From Clostridiales bacterium (GTDB lineage: Bacteria > Bacillota > Clostridia > Christensenellales > Aristaeellaceae): a stretch of DNA of 14,301 nucleotides. The notes below the pieces were generated by a model that searched no databases, was not told the DNA's origin, and saw only the letters and a list, made by a program, of their open reading frames with translations. The stretch covers positions 21,393 to 35,693 of the forward strand of contig JAHZHX010000017.1 of the NCBI GenBank assembly GCA_019420065.1, written 5' to 3'. Of the stretch, positions 1-7,881 are shown piece after piece; position 1 is the first letter of the stretch; the number at the start of each line of letters is the position of its first letter. The translations under genes and the position numbers were made by a program.

Positions 1-1
1 G

Positions 2-1057
2 AGCGAGGCCACCGGGCAGGAGGCCTCCACGCTTCACCGCCTGCTGGAATACGGCGGCGAGGACGGCAGCTTTACCCGCGACGAGGACAATCCCCTGGAC
101 TGCACCTGCGTGATCGTGGATGAGATGAGCATGGTGGACGTGTTTCTGATGCGCGCCTTTTTGCGGGCGCTGCGGCCGGGCACGCGTCTGATCCTGGTGG
201 GCGACGCCGACCAGCTGCCCTCGGTTGGCGCGGGCAACGTGCTGGGCGACGTTCTGCGCAGCGGCGCGGCGCCCTCGGTGCGGCTCAGCGAGATTTTCCG
301 CCAGGACGAAACCAGCCTGATCGTGCGCAACGCCCATGCCATCAACCGGGGCGAAATGCCTGTCCTCAACCGCAAGAACGCCAATTTCTTCTTTGAACGC
401 CGCCCCTATGCCGAGGACGCGGCCCGCGCCGTCGTGGAATTGTGCAGCATCCGCCTGCCGCGGTACCTGGGCAGCGCCGATCCGCTGCGCGACATCCAGG
501 TGCTCTCGCCCACACGCAAGGGCGCGTGCGGCGTGATCGCCCTCAACGCGCTTTTGCAGGCGGCGCTTAATCCTCCCGCGCCGGACAAGAAGGAGCTTGT
601 TGTGGGCGAACGCGTTTTCCGCTGCGGCGACAAGGTAATGCATATCAAAAACAACTACCAGCTTGAATGGGTGGACGAAAAGAACCGAGAAGGCGAAGGC
701 GTTTTCAACGGCGACATGGGCACGGTGCTCAGCGTGGACGGCGAGGACAAGACCCTGACCGTGTTTTTTGACGACGGGCGCACGGCGATATATGACTACG
801 CGCTGCTGGAGCAGCTGGAGCTGGCCTACTGCCTGTCGGTTCACAAAAGCCAGGGCAGCGAATTCGGCTGCGTGGTCATGCCTGTGGTGGGCGGCCCGCC
901 CATGTTGCTCACGCGCAATTTGTTCTACACAGCGCTGACGCGCGCCAAGCGCCTGGTGGTGCTCGCCGGACGGGAGGACGCCATCGCCGCCATGGTACAC
1001 AACAACCACATTGCCCGCCGCTACACGGCGCTGTGCCAGCGCCTGCAGGCGGTCTAA
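2..1057 (+). CDS. recD2: RecD2-type ATP-dependent DNA helicase, C-terminal part (5' end outside window)
   Basis: This is the last 351 residues of a superfamily 1B helicase of the RecD2/TraA type; the reading frame is open to the left edge, so the start lies upstream. The helicase motifs come in the expected order: a Walker B/motif II VIVDEMSMVD, motif III GDADQLPSVGAGNVLGD, motif IV SEIFRQ, VLSPTRKG, then the motif V/VI region with LAYCLSVHKSQGSEFG and FYTALTRAKRLVVLAG. RecD2 proteins are 5'-3' DNA helicases acting in repair and recombination outside a RecBCD complex; that role is taken from the family. The Walker A and the N-terminal helix-hairpin-helix region are not in the window. The gene ends 28 bases before the transporter gene, with no terminator between them, so the two may share a transcript. 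Confidence 0.93.
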   Translation, partial: SEATGQEASTLHRLLEYGGEDGSFTRDEDNPLDCTCVIVDEMSMVDVFLMRAFLRALRPGTRLILVGDADQLPSVGAGNVLGDVLRSGAAPSVRLSEIFRQDETSLIVRNAHAINRGEMPVLNRKNANFFFERRPYAEDAARAVVELCSIRLPRYLGSADPLRDIQVLSPTRKGACGVIALNALLQAALNPPAPDKKELVVGERVFRCGDKVMHIKNNYQLEWVDEKNREGEGVFNGDMGTVLSVDGEDKTLTVFFDDGRTAIYDYALLEQLELAYCLSVHKSQGSEFGCVVMPVVGGPPMLLTRNLFYTALTRAKRLVVLAGREDAIAAMVHNNHIARRYTALCQRLQAV

Positions 1058-1085
1058 ATAAAGCATAGCCGGGAGGAAGCGCGCC

Positions 1086-2465
1086 ATGCGAAGCTTATTC
1101 TCCGCCTCGTTTGCCGGCATTTACGGCCTTCATGACGATCAGGCCCGGGGGCGGCTCATCAGTTTGGGCAGCGCCCTGATGACGGCGGTATACAACGTGT
1201 TCGTCACCGGTATTTTCTATACCGGCTTTCTCTCCATGTACGGCATGTCCATCACCAGCGTCGGCGTAATCAGCTTTATTCCCTACATTGCCAACTGCTT
1301 CAGCCTTTTTTCGCCCATGGTGCTGCGCCGCTTCCGCCGCCGCAAGCGCGCGCTGCTTTGCGCCAAGGTATTTTATTACGCGCTGTACATCCTGGCAACC
1401 ACGCTCATGCCCTCCTTTGTCACGGGCGCGCGAGCGCGGCTTGTCTGCTTTGCGGCCATATTGTTCGTGGCACACGCGGTATACGCGCTCTTCAGCCCGG
1501 GCATTACCACCTGGTTCTATGCCTTTTATCCACAGGAAAACGAAGCCCGCAACCGCTATATCGCCCTGAACCAGATTTTTTCCTCGTTCATGTCCAGCGC
1601 GGTGCTGCTGCTTTCGGGGGTGCTGGCCGACGCGGTCAGCGGCTCCGCGCATCAGGGCGCGCTGATCCTCGCCTTCCGCTATGCCGCCTTCCTGCTGGTG
1701 CTGCTCGACGTGGGCATGCAGGCGTGCGCGCGCGAATACCCGGCGGCCGAAAGCGCGGCCCTGCGCCTGCGCGACGTGTTCACGCTGCCCTTCCGCTATC
1801 GCAAATTTCTGCTATGCATGCTGCTGATGTTCTGCTGGAGCCTGAACGGTGGCCTCAACAGCGGCCTGTGGAGCTATCATCTGCTCAACCACATGCATTT
1901 TTCCTATACGCTGATCAACGCCATGTCGGTCATGTATACGGTGATCCTGATCCTGGCCGCGCCCTTCTGGCGGCGCAGGCTGCGGCGCTACTCCTGGATC
2001 AAGACCTTCGGCGCGGCCAATCTCCTTTGGGTGCCCACCGAGGTGCTCTTTTTCCTCATGACGAAACGCAGCGCCTGGCTGTACATCCCGCTGTGTACGG
2101 TACAGAACTTTCTGAACGTGGGCTTCAATCTTTCCTACGCAAACGTTCTGTACATGAACCTGCCGGAGGAAAACGCCACCGCGCACATTTCCTTCAACTG
2201 CATCGGCTGCAATCTGTTCACCTTCCTGGGCATGCTGGCGGGCACGGCCATCAGCAACCTGAGCGGCGACAATGTCATGTCCGTTTGGGGGCTGCCGGTC
2301 TACTCCGTGCAGTTTACCACGCTGGCACGCGCCGTTTTGATGGCGCTGATGGGCGCGGTATGCGTGAAATACTGGCGCGCCTTCACAAAGGACGCGGACA
2401 TTGCCGACGTGGAAGCCGCCGAAAGCATCCGGAAAGCCGCCGCGTCCAAAAAAATTTCAAAATAA
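1086..2465 (+). CDS. MFS-type multi-pass membrane transporter
   Basis: A 459-residue integral membrane protein with about twelve hydrophobic segments and the size and layout of the major facilitator superfamily. A basic cytoplasmic loop follows the early membrane segments (LRRFRRRKRA, roughly residues 79-88), which is the place and charge pattern of the MFS loop 2-3. A GGGAGG ribosome binding site lies just before the ATG. The substrate cannot be read from the sequence. It sits 28 bases after recD2 in the same direction and stops three bases before the tRNA-Leu promoter. The C-terminus is a lysine-rich cytoplasmic tail. I am sure of the membrane transporter nature, and less sure of the exact MFS subfamily. 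Confidence 0.8.
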   Translation: MRSLFSASFAGIYGLHDDQARGRLISLGSALMTAVYNVFVTGIFYTGFLSMYGMSITSVGVISFIPYIANCFSLFSPMVLRRFRRRKRALLCAKVFYYALYILATTLMPSFVTGARARLVCFAAILFVAHAVYALFSPGITTWFYAFYPQENEARNRYIALNQIFSSFMSSAVLLLSGVLADAVSGSAHQGALILAFRYAAFLLVLLDVGMQACAREYPAAESAALRLRDVFTLPFRYRKFLLCMLLMFCWSLNGGLNSGLWSYHLLNHMHFSYTLINAMSVMYTVILILAAPFWRRRLRRYSWIKTFGAANLLWVPTEVLFFLMTKRSAWLYIPLCTVQNFLNVGFNLSYANVLYMNLPEENATAHISFNCIGCNLFTFLGMLAGTAISNLSGDNVMSVWGLPVYSVQFTTLARAVLMALMGAVCVKYWRAFTKDADIADVEAAESIRKAAASKKISK

Positions 2466-2468
2466 TAC

Positions 2469-2497
2469 TTGACAAAGCGTTTTCCATGTGATAATAT
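2469..2497 (+). promoter_or_regulatory. Sigma-A-type promoter of tRNA-Leu
   Basis: A perfect -35 box TTGACA at 2469-2474 is followed after 17 bases by TAATAT at 2492-2497; the overlapping GATAAT at 2490-2495 would give a 15-base spacer. The expected transcript start is about 15-20 bases before the mature tRNA 5' end at 2521. It starts directly after the stop of the MFS gene. Confidence 0.75.
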
Positions 2498-2520
2498 ATT
2501 TCTCGCAAGTTAGCTTGCAT

Positions 2521-2607
2521 GCGGGAATGGCGGAATTGGCAGACGCGCATGATTCAGGTTCATGTGCTCGTACGAGCTTGCAGGTTCAAGTCCTGTTTCC
2601 CGCACCA
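2521..2607 (+). tRNA. tRNA-Leu (anticodon CAG)
   Basis: An 87-base class II tRNA with encoded CCA. The acceptor GCGGGAA (2521-2527) pairs with TTCCCGC (2597-2603), followed by discriminator A and CCA (2605-2607). The anticodon arm is CATGA (2548-2552), loop TTCAGGT, TCATG (2560-2564), with anticodon CAG at 2555-2557, reading CUG leucine codons. A long variable arm (GCTCGTACGAGC core) follows, and the T arm is GCAGG-TTCAAGT-CCTGT. The gene has its own promoter and terminator, so it is a single-gene transcription unit. Confidence 0.97.
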
Positions 2608-2642
2608 AAATCCGGACGAAGATTCGTCCGGATTTTCTTTTT
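2607..2642 (+). terminator. Rho-independent terminator of tRNA-Leu
   Basis: Perfect 14-base inverted repeat: AAAATCCGGACGAA (2607-2620) and TTCGTCCGGATTTT (2623-2636), followed by CTTTTT. The A-tract on the left arm overlaps the last base of the tRNA CCA end, and the A-rich arm would make it work on either strand. Confidence 0.92.
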
Positions 2643-3120
2643 GTTCGTCCAATATGCCGAACATTTGTCAACCATGTTTTCTTGAAATGTTCGGATTTTG
2701 CCGCTCAAATGGACGTTTTTTCGCCCGAAAAAACCCACTCATGACACGGAAATCTGCGAAATCAGAGCAAAAGCTATGTCACAAAGATTTAATATATTCA
2801 GTATTCGTATTGTTCTGCGATAAGCAGGATATAGCGATGAAGTGATAAACTGTATTCTCAAAGAGACTTTGACCAACTGATACCATTTGGGAGCAATAGA
2901 AACAGAAAACTTGCGGGATATAGGGTTCAGAAAAGCAAAAGACGGGAAATGGTGGAAGGAGCTTAATTGCATTTCTTGAGGTTGTTAGTTTAGAGAAATA
3001 GTAGGGAAAAGTTTCAAAAGGAAGGGATGATTTAGGCGGGCTATTTCGTTTATTGATTAAAGCTATTTGTTCATATATGGTGCTAAGAATTAAAGAAGCG
3101 GATGCATAGCTTAAGTGATA
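2643..3120. other. AT-rich intergenic stretch without a recognisable gene
   Basis: About 480 bases with no convincing coding region on either strand; open frames are short, lack ribosome binding sites and have biased, non-protein-like composition. Base composition is clearly more AT-rich than the genes to the left. The only strong structure is a 10-base perfect inverted repeat, CCGAACATTT (2657-2666) and AAATGTTCGG (2685-2694), with an 18-base spacer. The right end carries a possible promoter and the ribosome binding site of the secreted protein. Confidence 0.6.
3053..3081 (+). promoter_or_regulatory. Possible promoter of the secreted SH3-domain protein
   Basis: TTGATT at 3053-3058 and TATGGT at 3076-3081 are separated by 17 bases, about 50 bases before the start codon. 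The -10 match is only moderate, so this is a candidate. Confidence 0.35.
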
Positions 3121-3133
3121 AAGGAGGTTGCCT

Positions 3134-4639
3134 ATGAAAAAGTTGTTTGCAGTCCTATTCATTCTTTGTGTTTTTTACACTTGTAGCGTTACGGCGTTTG
3201 CAGCCACTGACCAGCTACCTGATGAAATTCTCGACGTATTGGATGAAAAGTGGGATGGGTGGACAGTTCCGTCAGAAACATACAAAACAGCTAATGGCAA
3301 GTATGAACCGGATAACGATTCACCGGCATCGTACTATTATGATGAGCATGGCCATGCTGCCGCTGTCGCTGTTATTTCTAAGAACGGGAAGAATCGGATG
3401 GTCATCCTGGAAAAGAAAAACGGTGAATGGAAAGTGGTGGCAAGTTCCATTTCTGCTGTTTTGCAGGGAGAATGGATCCCCTCAATCTCCTGTGAAACAT
3501 ATGGGCAGTTCGATATCCATTACTCGTCGAGACCTTATGCGGAACCGATCTACTGTGCTATTGAGCGTGAAGATAACGGACAATGGTATTTCACGCGCTA
3601 TGAATATAGCTCGGAAGAGAACGGACGCATCCGCATTTGGATTTCTCCGGACTGTCTGACTTTCTACTCGGATGAGAATAAGAAGACCAATGTATATGGT
3701 GTGGTCGAAAACCGCTTCCAATACTTCACATTGGCTTCATTGCCGAAGACTGTATCCAAGGCGCGGGCATCATTGACCAACCCACCGAAGATTCCTGAGG
3801 GGACTTTGTCCGCAACAAGAATCAAGTTTACCTCCGGCAAGAAGTATGAAGTCTATCAGGGCCCCGGAAAGGAATACGGCAGAGCTGCCAACGGAAAGGC
3901 TGCTGTCAGTACCAATGACTGGATTCAGGTCTTTGGTGAAGAAAATGGCTTCATTATGATCCAGTACGATATTTCAAAAGAACAATACCGTATTGGCTGG
4001 ATTGATGCAAAGGCCTTGCCGAAAAAGGCACAGATTGAAGCACTATCCTTCCAGCCGGTGCATGGGTATCTGGTACAGCAGACGTTCCTAACAGACGATC
4101 CGCTGAATTCGAAGAAGTCCGTCGTGACGCTTGAACAGGGGACAGAAGTCCGGTGGCTTGCTTCCATGGGCGATTGGGCGTATATCGAAACGACCACCGG
4201 AACACTGATTCGTGGTTTTGTTCCTGTCAGTTCCATCGAGGTTCCTCAGAACAGCGCCGTTCGATACGATGTGATGGAAGGCCTCGCCGGGTATTGGGTT
4301 GGCGTTGCCGGCGGCGAAATGTTCTATGATTCGGTCATGCTGTATGCAGACGGAACATACGCAGGCTGGATGGGAACGCGAGCCATGGAGGATACCTATG
4401 AGGTTATGCATGGCAATTGGCGCGTGACTGATTATGACGCAGCCGCAGGCCTGTACTGGAATAATCCACCTTATGAAATCACGTTTGAGAGAACGAATAT
4501 GACCGGCAGAGTATTCGGACTCACAACGGAGAATGATGCTTTCAGTATCACAACGGATGAAGGCGGCTATGGATATGAAAGGCAAAAACCGCCTGTAGAT
4601 GACCCGAACTATGAGCCAGATGTTAATGAGCATGGCTGA
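3134..4639 (+). CDS. Secreted protein with two bacterial SH3-like domains and a C-terminal beta-rich domain
   Basis: 501 residues. The start is the ATG at 3134 because AAGGAGG (3121-3127) lies six bases before it; a TTG two codons upstream is too close to that site. Residues 1-24 form a Sec signal peptide: Met-Lys-Lys, a hydrophobic core, then a cleavage region ending AFAA. The mature N-terminal half (about 25-210) is unrecognised and rich in aromatic and charged residues. Residues 230-296 (GPGKEYGRAANGKAAVSTND, ending YRIGWIDAKAL) look like a bacterial SH3 domain, with a second, weaker one at about 312-370. Residues 384-483 (GYWVGVAGGEMFYDSVMLYA start) resemble a lipocalin-like small beta domain. 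Such SH3 domains usually bind cell-wall material or proteins at the cell surface; no catalytic domain is visible. Base composition is more AT-rich than the flanking transporter genes. Confidence 0.8.
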   Translation: MKKLFAVLFILCVFYTCSVTAFAATDQLPDEILDVLDEKWDGWTVPSETYKTANGKYEPDNDSPASYYYDEHGHAAAVAVISKNGKNRMVILEKKNGEWKVVASSISAVLQGEWIPSISCETYGQFDIHYSSRPYAEPIYCAIEREDNGQWYFTRYEYSSEENGRIRIWISPDCLTFYSDENKKTNVYGVVENRFQYFTLASLPKTVSKARASLTNPPKIPEGTLSATRIKFTSGKKYEVYQGPGKEYGRAANGKAAVSTNDWIQVFGEENGFIMIQYDISKEQYRIGWIDAKALPKKAQIEALSFQPVHGYLVQQTFLTDDPLNSKKSVVTLEQGTEVRWLASMGDWAYIETTTGTLIRGFVPVSSIEVPQNSAVRYDVMEGLAGYWVGVAGGEMFYDSVMLYADGTYAGWMGTRAMEDTYEVMHGNWRVTDYDAAAGLYWNNPPYEITFERTNMTGRVFGLTTENDAFSITTDEGGYGYERQKPPVDDPNYEPDVNEHG

Positions 4640-4642
4640 TTA

Positions 4643-4993
4643 GTGCAGAAAAAGGGCTATACCCTCTCTTCAAAAGACAACGGGATGCGTTGCTATTGGC
4701 AGAAAAGATTAAGAAGCTGGCTGGACTTGATAATGAAACTCTCCGTTGTTTGGAAAAGCACGAATATCATCAGTGACATGACGGTTGGAGATTACCATTA
4801 CCTTGTTTACTATAATGAATTGAGGAGCAGCGGATGGGGTGCTTTACTGATGACAAAGGACGGTAATGGTTACGGCCATGCTTTTTATTGCAGCTATCCC
4901 GATGGCCAAAGCCTGACACAAATGCCAAACGAGCTTTATACCTTGCTTTCGTCCTTCCGCTTGCTTGATCAGAAAAATAAGATAACGCAATGA
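4643..4993 (+). pseudogene. Decayed fragment of a secreted/beta-rich protein
   Basis: A 116-codon open frame beginning with GTG three bases after the preceding stop, with no ribosome binding site. The last 70 codons look protein-like (VGDYHYLVYYNELRSSGWGA, later GNGYGHAFYCSYPDG and TLLSSFRLL), resembling the C-terminal end of a clostridial secreted protein. The first 45 codons do not look like protein; there the overlapping frame, open 4630-4776, instead reads as a plausible charged helix (RDALLLAEKIKKLAGLDNET) and then hits a stop. This pattern suggests two remnants joined in different frames. It could still be a real small protein, but the lack of a start signal and of a signal peptide argues against it. 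Confidence 0.5.
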
Positions 4994-5060
4994 ATGATAT
5001 GCCTTTTTTGCGTTCAAAAGCGATCGCTGCCTTAAACCGGTGTACAGGAGGAAAACAAGA

Positions 5061-5921
5061 ATGTGGATTTTTTATGCAGTGGGGTCGGCGTTCTTTGCCG
5101 GCGTAACGTCGATCCTGGCCAAATGCGGCATTCGTCGAACGGATTCCAACGTGGCGACCGCGATACGAACCGTTGTCGTGCTGCTTTTTTCGTGGCTGAT
5201 GGTTTTTATCGTCGGTTCGCAGGATCAGCTTCAGCATATCAGCGGAAAATCGTTGTGCTTCCTGATCCTCTCCGGGCTCTCCACCGGCGCCAGCTGGCTG
5301 TGCTATTTCAGGGCGCTGCAGATCGGCAATGTGAACAAGGTCGTGCCCATCGACAAATCCAGCACGGTATTGACCATCCTGCTGGCGGCGATTTTTCTGG
5401 GCGAGGGAATCAACGCTTCAAAGGCTGCGGGGATCGTGCTTATCGCCGCGGGCACGCTTCTGATGATCGAGAAGAAGCAGGCGGCTCATACTGACGAAAG
5501 CCGCGGATGGCTTTTCTATGCGCTGGGTTCCGCCGTTTTCGCAAGTCTTACCTCCATTCTCGGAAAGATCGGCATCAGCGGCATTGAATCCAATCTGGGC
5601 ACGGCGATCCGCACGGGCGTTGTGCTGATAATGTCATGGGGCATGGTCTTTGTCACGGGCAAGCAGGGAGAGGTCGCCCGCATCCCCCGCAGGGAGCTGG
5701 GCTTCATTTGTCTGTCGGGCCTGGCGACCGGCGCCAGCTGGCTGTGCTACTACAAGGCGCTTCAGGACGGCCTTGCCAGCGTGGTGGTACCCATCGACAA
5801 GCTAAGCATACTGGTCAGCATCGCTTTTTCCTATTTCGTTTTCAAGGAAAAGCTCACCCGCAAAGCGCTGCTGGGCCTGGCCGGAATCGTTGCCGGCACG
5901 CTTTGCATGGTATTTTTTTAA
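5061..5921 (+). CDS. EamA/DMT-family transporter with two near-duplicate halves
   Basis: 286 residues; the ATG at 5061 is chosen because AGGAGG (5046-5051) precedes it at good distance. The protein consists of two EamA units of about 137 residues, each with five predicted membrane helices, ten in all, as in drug/metabolite transporters. The halves are strikingly alike: both have an FYA-x-GSA opening, SILxKxGI, TAIRTxVVL, LSGLxTGASWLCY and VVPIDK, in the same positions. An ungapped hand alignment gives about 68 identities in 137 columns. The motif around GASWLCY is identical even in DNA over more than 20 bases (near 5282 and 5724). Each half resembles single-unit EamA proteins of about 140 residues known from Firmicutes, so this may be a fused tandem duplication. 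The substrate is unknown. Confidence 0.9.
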   Translation: MWIFYAVGSAFFAGVTSILAKCGIRRTDSNVATAIRTVVVLLFSWLMVFIVGSQDQLQHISGKSLCFLILSGLSTGASWLCYFRALQIGNVNKVVPIDKSSTVLTILLAAIFLGEGINASKAAGIVLIAAGTLLMIEKKQAAHTDESRGWLFYALGSAVFASLTSILGKIGISGIESNLGTAIRTGVVLIMSWGMVFVTGKQGEVARIPRRELGFICLSGLATGASWLCYYKALQDGLASVVVPIDKLSILVSIAFSYFVFKEKLTRKALLGLAGIVAGTLCMVFF

Positions 5922-5970
5922 GATTTCCGCAAATTCCCGCCAGATTCTCGTCGGAACGGCAGAGGAACGC

Positions 5971-5998
5971 ATCCGGGCGGTCGCTGTCCGGATTTTTT
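5971..5998 (+). terminator. Rho-independent terminator after the EamA transporter
   Basis: ATCCGG (5971-5976) pairs with CCGGAT (5988-5993) around an 11-base loop and is followed at once by a run of six T. It lies 50 bases after the transporter stop and separates it from the sigma factor operon. Confidence 0.75.
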
Positions 5999-6078
5999 GC
6001 ATCCGGAAAAATTTTTCACGCGCATGTTGCATTTTGCGGCACTTGGCCGTCAAATAGGTGAAAGGAGGCGAGGAAGCC

Positions 6079-6591
6079 ATGCAAGCTGTCAAGGGCCCTG
6101 ACAGTGGCAATGAAACGTTTGAACGTCTCGTGGACGCGCACCAGCTGTCACTCCTGCGCCTGTGCTACGCCTATCTGCATGACGAGGAGCTGGCCAGGGA
6201 CGCGGTGCAGGAAACCTTTTTGAAAGCGTATCAGAAGCTGAACGGCTTCAGGCGCGAATGCAGCGAAAAAACCTGGCTGACGCAAATCGCCGTCAACGTA
6301 TGCAAGGATATGCGCAGAACGGCCTGGTTCCGGCATACGAACCGGTTCGTTACGCCGGATATGCTTCCCGAGCCTTGCGTTTCGACAAACGAGGAAAACG
6401 GCGCTTTGACCGCCGCCATCATGGCGCTGCCGGTCAAGCTCCGGGAAGCGGCGCTGCTGTGCTGGCTTCAGGGAATGACGTATGCCGAAGCCGCCGAAGT
6501 CCTGCGGATCACGCATCAGGCCGTCAGCGGCCGGCTGAACCGCGCAAGAAAAAAACTGCGTTCCGCTTTGGAAGGATGTGATAAAGCATGA
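6079..6591 (+). CDS. ECF-type RNA polymerase sigma factor
   Basis: 170 residues, the usual length for an extracytoplasmic-function sigma factor. The ATG at 6079 is chosen: AAAGGAGG (6061-6068) and GAGGAAG just before it are the ribosome binding region, so the GTG at 6058, which lies upstream of that site, is not the start. Region 2 covers about residues 13-82 (FERLVDAHQLSLLRLCYAYL, DAVQETFLKAYQKL, TWLTQIAVNVCKDMRR). Region 4 covers about 112-165, with the helix-turn-helix GMTYAEAAEVLRITHQAVSG and the basic RARKKLRSAL tail. It directs RNA polymerase to a small regulon and should be held inactive by the next gene, with which it overlaps by four bases (ATGA). The inducing signal is not evident from the sequence. 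Confidence 0.93.
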   Translation: MQAVKGPDSGNETFERLVDAHQLSLLRLCYAYLHDEELARDAVQETFLKAYQKLNGFRRECSEKTWLTQIAVNVCKDMRRTAWFRHTNRFVTPDMLPEPCVSTNEENGALTAAIMALPVKLREAALLCWLQGMTYAEAAEVLRITHQAVSGRLNRARKKLRSALEGCDKA

Positions 6592-7766
6592 CCCTGCATG
6601 AGGAACAGGAAAAGGTTCAAAAGGCGATGAACGCCTCGCTTTCCGGTTTGCAGGAGGATCCTTGGCTCGCGCGGCGGATTCTTGCGGATATGAAAGGAGA
6701 AGAACCCATGGCAAAAAAGCTTTCCGTATCCATGATCCTGATTATCGTACTGCTTGTTCTATCAATTTCGGCGGCGCTGGCCGCCGGACTGGGGCTGTTT
6801 GGCGAGCTGTCCCAGGCCAATAATGCCGACGAGCGCCTGCCCGCGCTGGAAAACGCCGCCGCGGCGCTCCATGCCGCCGCGCAGATGGGCGACGATATCG
6901 CCGTCGATATCAGCCAGGCCTATTTCGAGGGCAACCGGGTATTTATTTCCTATCGCGTCACGGGCGACTGGTTCGCCGTCGCGCTGCACGAGGGCGCGCC
7001 GGACAAGGACTACCAATGGAACGACGTGCGCGAGCATTTCGTCTGCGCCGAGCATATGCTAAACGACCATCCCCAGGGGCAGCGGGCGATCGACTTTCTG
7101 GACGGCAAGGAGCCGCGCTGGGTTGAAATGAACACCGCCGCGCTGGCGGACGGGCTGTACCTTGCGGACGGAACGTATCTGGATATCATTGGCGGCGACG
7201 AGCGCATCCAGGAGGACGGCAGCCTTGTCGGCTGGAAGGAATGCGAAATCCCCGAGGGATCTCTGTCGCCGGAGCTGACCTTCAAGGCCGTGCTCAATCG
7301 CGGTCACAGCGTGCAGTTCCAGGACGGCGATACCTATCGCGCCGTTTACGAGCGCGGCGAAAAGACCGAGCTGACCTTCACGCTCAGCCAAAATACCCGC
7401 TGTACCTATCTGAAGGGCGCATCTGCGCAGGAAAGCTATCAGGCGGAGGCCGTCCTGGCGTGCGGGCAGGTCGATGTGAAAGGCGCCCTGCGCCTGACCT
7501 GTCCCGAAGCATGGGTCAAGGTGTGGGATACCTGGGAGGGCGGCGACAAGACCGACCTGATCGAAAACTGGTATCTGTATCAAAACGGCTGTCTGATCGG
7601 CAAGCACGGCGTGCAGGAAATCAGCGTCCAGGGAACAAACGCGCTCTCTTTCACGCTTATGTACCCGGCAGTCTCGGAAAACAACGGCCTGACGCTCGTT
7701 CCGGTGTATTCCCTGAGTGGGGAGCATCCTCAGGAGGCGCTCGCGGTCGAGCTCATCGCAAAATAA
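6588..7766 (+). CDS. Single-pass membrane anti-sigma factor
   Basis: 392 residues. The ATG overlaps the sigma stop (ATGA), showing translational coupling, and by position this is the cognate anti-sigma protein. Residues 1-44 are a short cytoplasmic segment (ASLSGLQEDPWLARRIL), the likely sigma-binding part; there is no zinc-binding HxxxCxxC motif. One membrane helix spans about 46-70. Residues 72-392 would be outside the cell and are beta-rich, unrecognised, with repeated Asp/Glu-Gly turns (LADGTYLDIIGGDE). A good internal ribosome binding site, AAAGGAG, precedes Met41 (6708), so a shorter form lacking the sigma-binding segment is conceivable. The extracellular part presumably senses the signal. 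A terminator follows the stop by 15 bases. Confidence 0.8.
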   Translation: MTLHEEQEKVQKAMNASLSGLQEDPWLARRILADMKGEEPMAKKLSVSMILIIVLLVLSISAALAAGLGLFGELSQANNADERLPALENAAAALHAAAQMGDDIAVDISQAYFEGNRVFISYRVTGDWFAVALHEGAPDKDYQWNDVREHFVCAEHMLNDHPQGQRAIDFLDGKEPRWVEMNTAALADGLYLADGTYLDIIGGDERIQEDGSLVGWKECEIPEGSLSPELTFKAVLNRGHSVQFQDGDTYRAVYERGEKTELTFTLSQNTRCTYLKGASAQESYQAEAVLACGQVDVKGALRLTCPEAWVKVWDTWEGGDKTDLIENWYLYQNGCLIGKHGVQEISVQGTNALSFTLMYPAVSENNGLTLVPVYSLSGEHPQEALAVELIAK

Positions 7767-7780
7767 AAAAATCCGCTCCG

Positions 7781-7813
7781 TCCCGCAGGCTGCAAAGACC
7801 TGCGGGATTTTTT
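7781..7813 (+). terminator. Terminator of the sigma/anti-sigma operon, probably bidirectional
   Basis: TCCCGCAGG (7781-7789) pairs perfectly with CCTGCGGGA (7799-7807) and is followed by six T. On the minus strand the same stem is followed, eight bases later, by a T-rich run, so it may also end transcription of the convergent kinase-like gene. Confidence 0.88.
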
Positions 7814-7881
7814 GCGTGCCTGTTCACGCGCGGCAGAAGGCGGCGCGGTATGCCTTGGGCGCGCGTTTTTCTATAGCTGTT

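Noticed and set aside
1358..2491. A 377-codon open frame overlapping the MFS transporter
   Set aside because: It is out of frame with a clear multi-helix membrane protein, is rich in Arg/His/Gly/Ala and has no ribosome binding site.
2779..3162. A 127-codon minus-strand open frame in the AT-rich gap
   Set aside because: It overlaps the promoter, ribosome binding site and signal-peptide codons of the secreted protein and has no motif or start signal of its own.
2585..5050. An attachment-site duplication of the tRNA-Leu 3' end
   Set aside because: I looked for a second copy of the T-arm/acceptor sequence up to the EamA gene and saw none.
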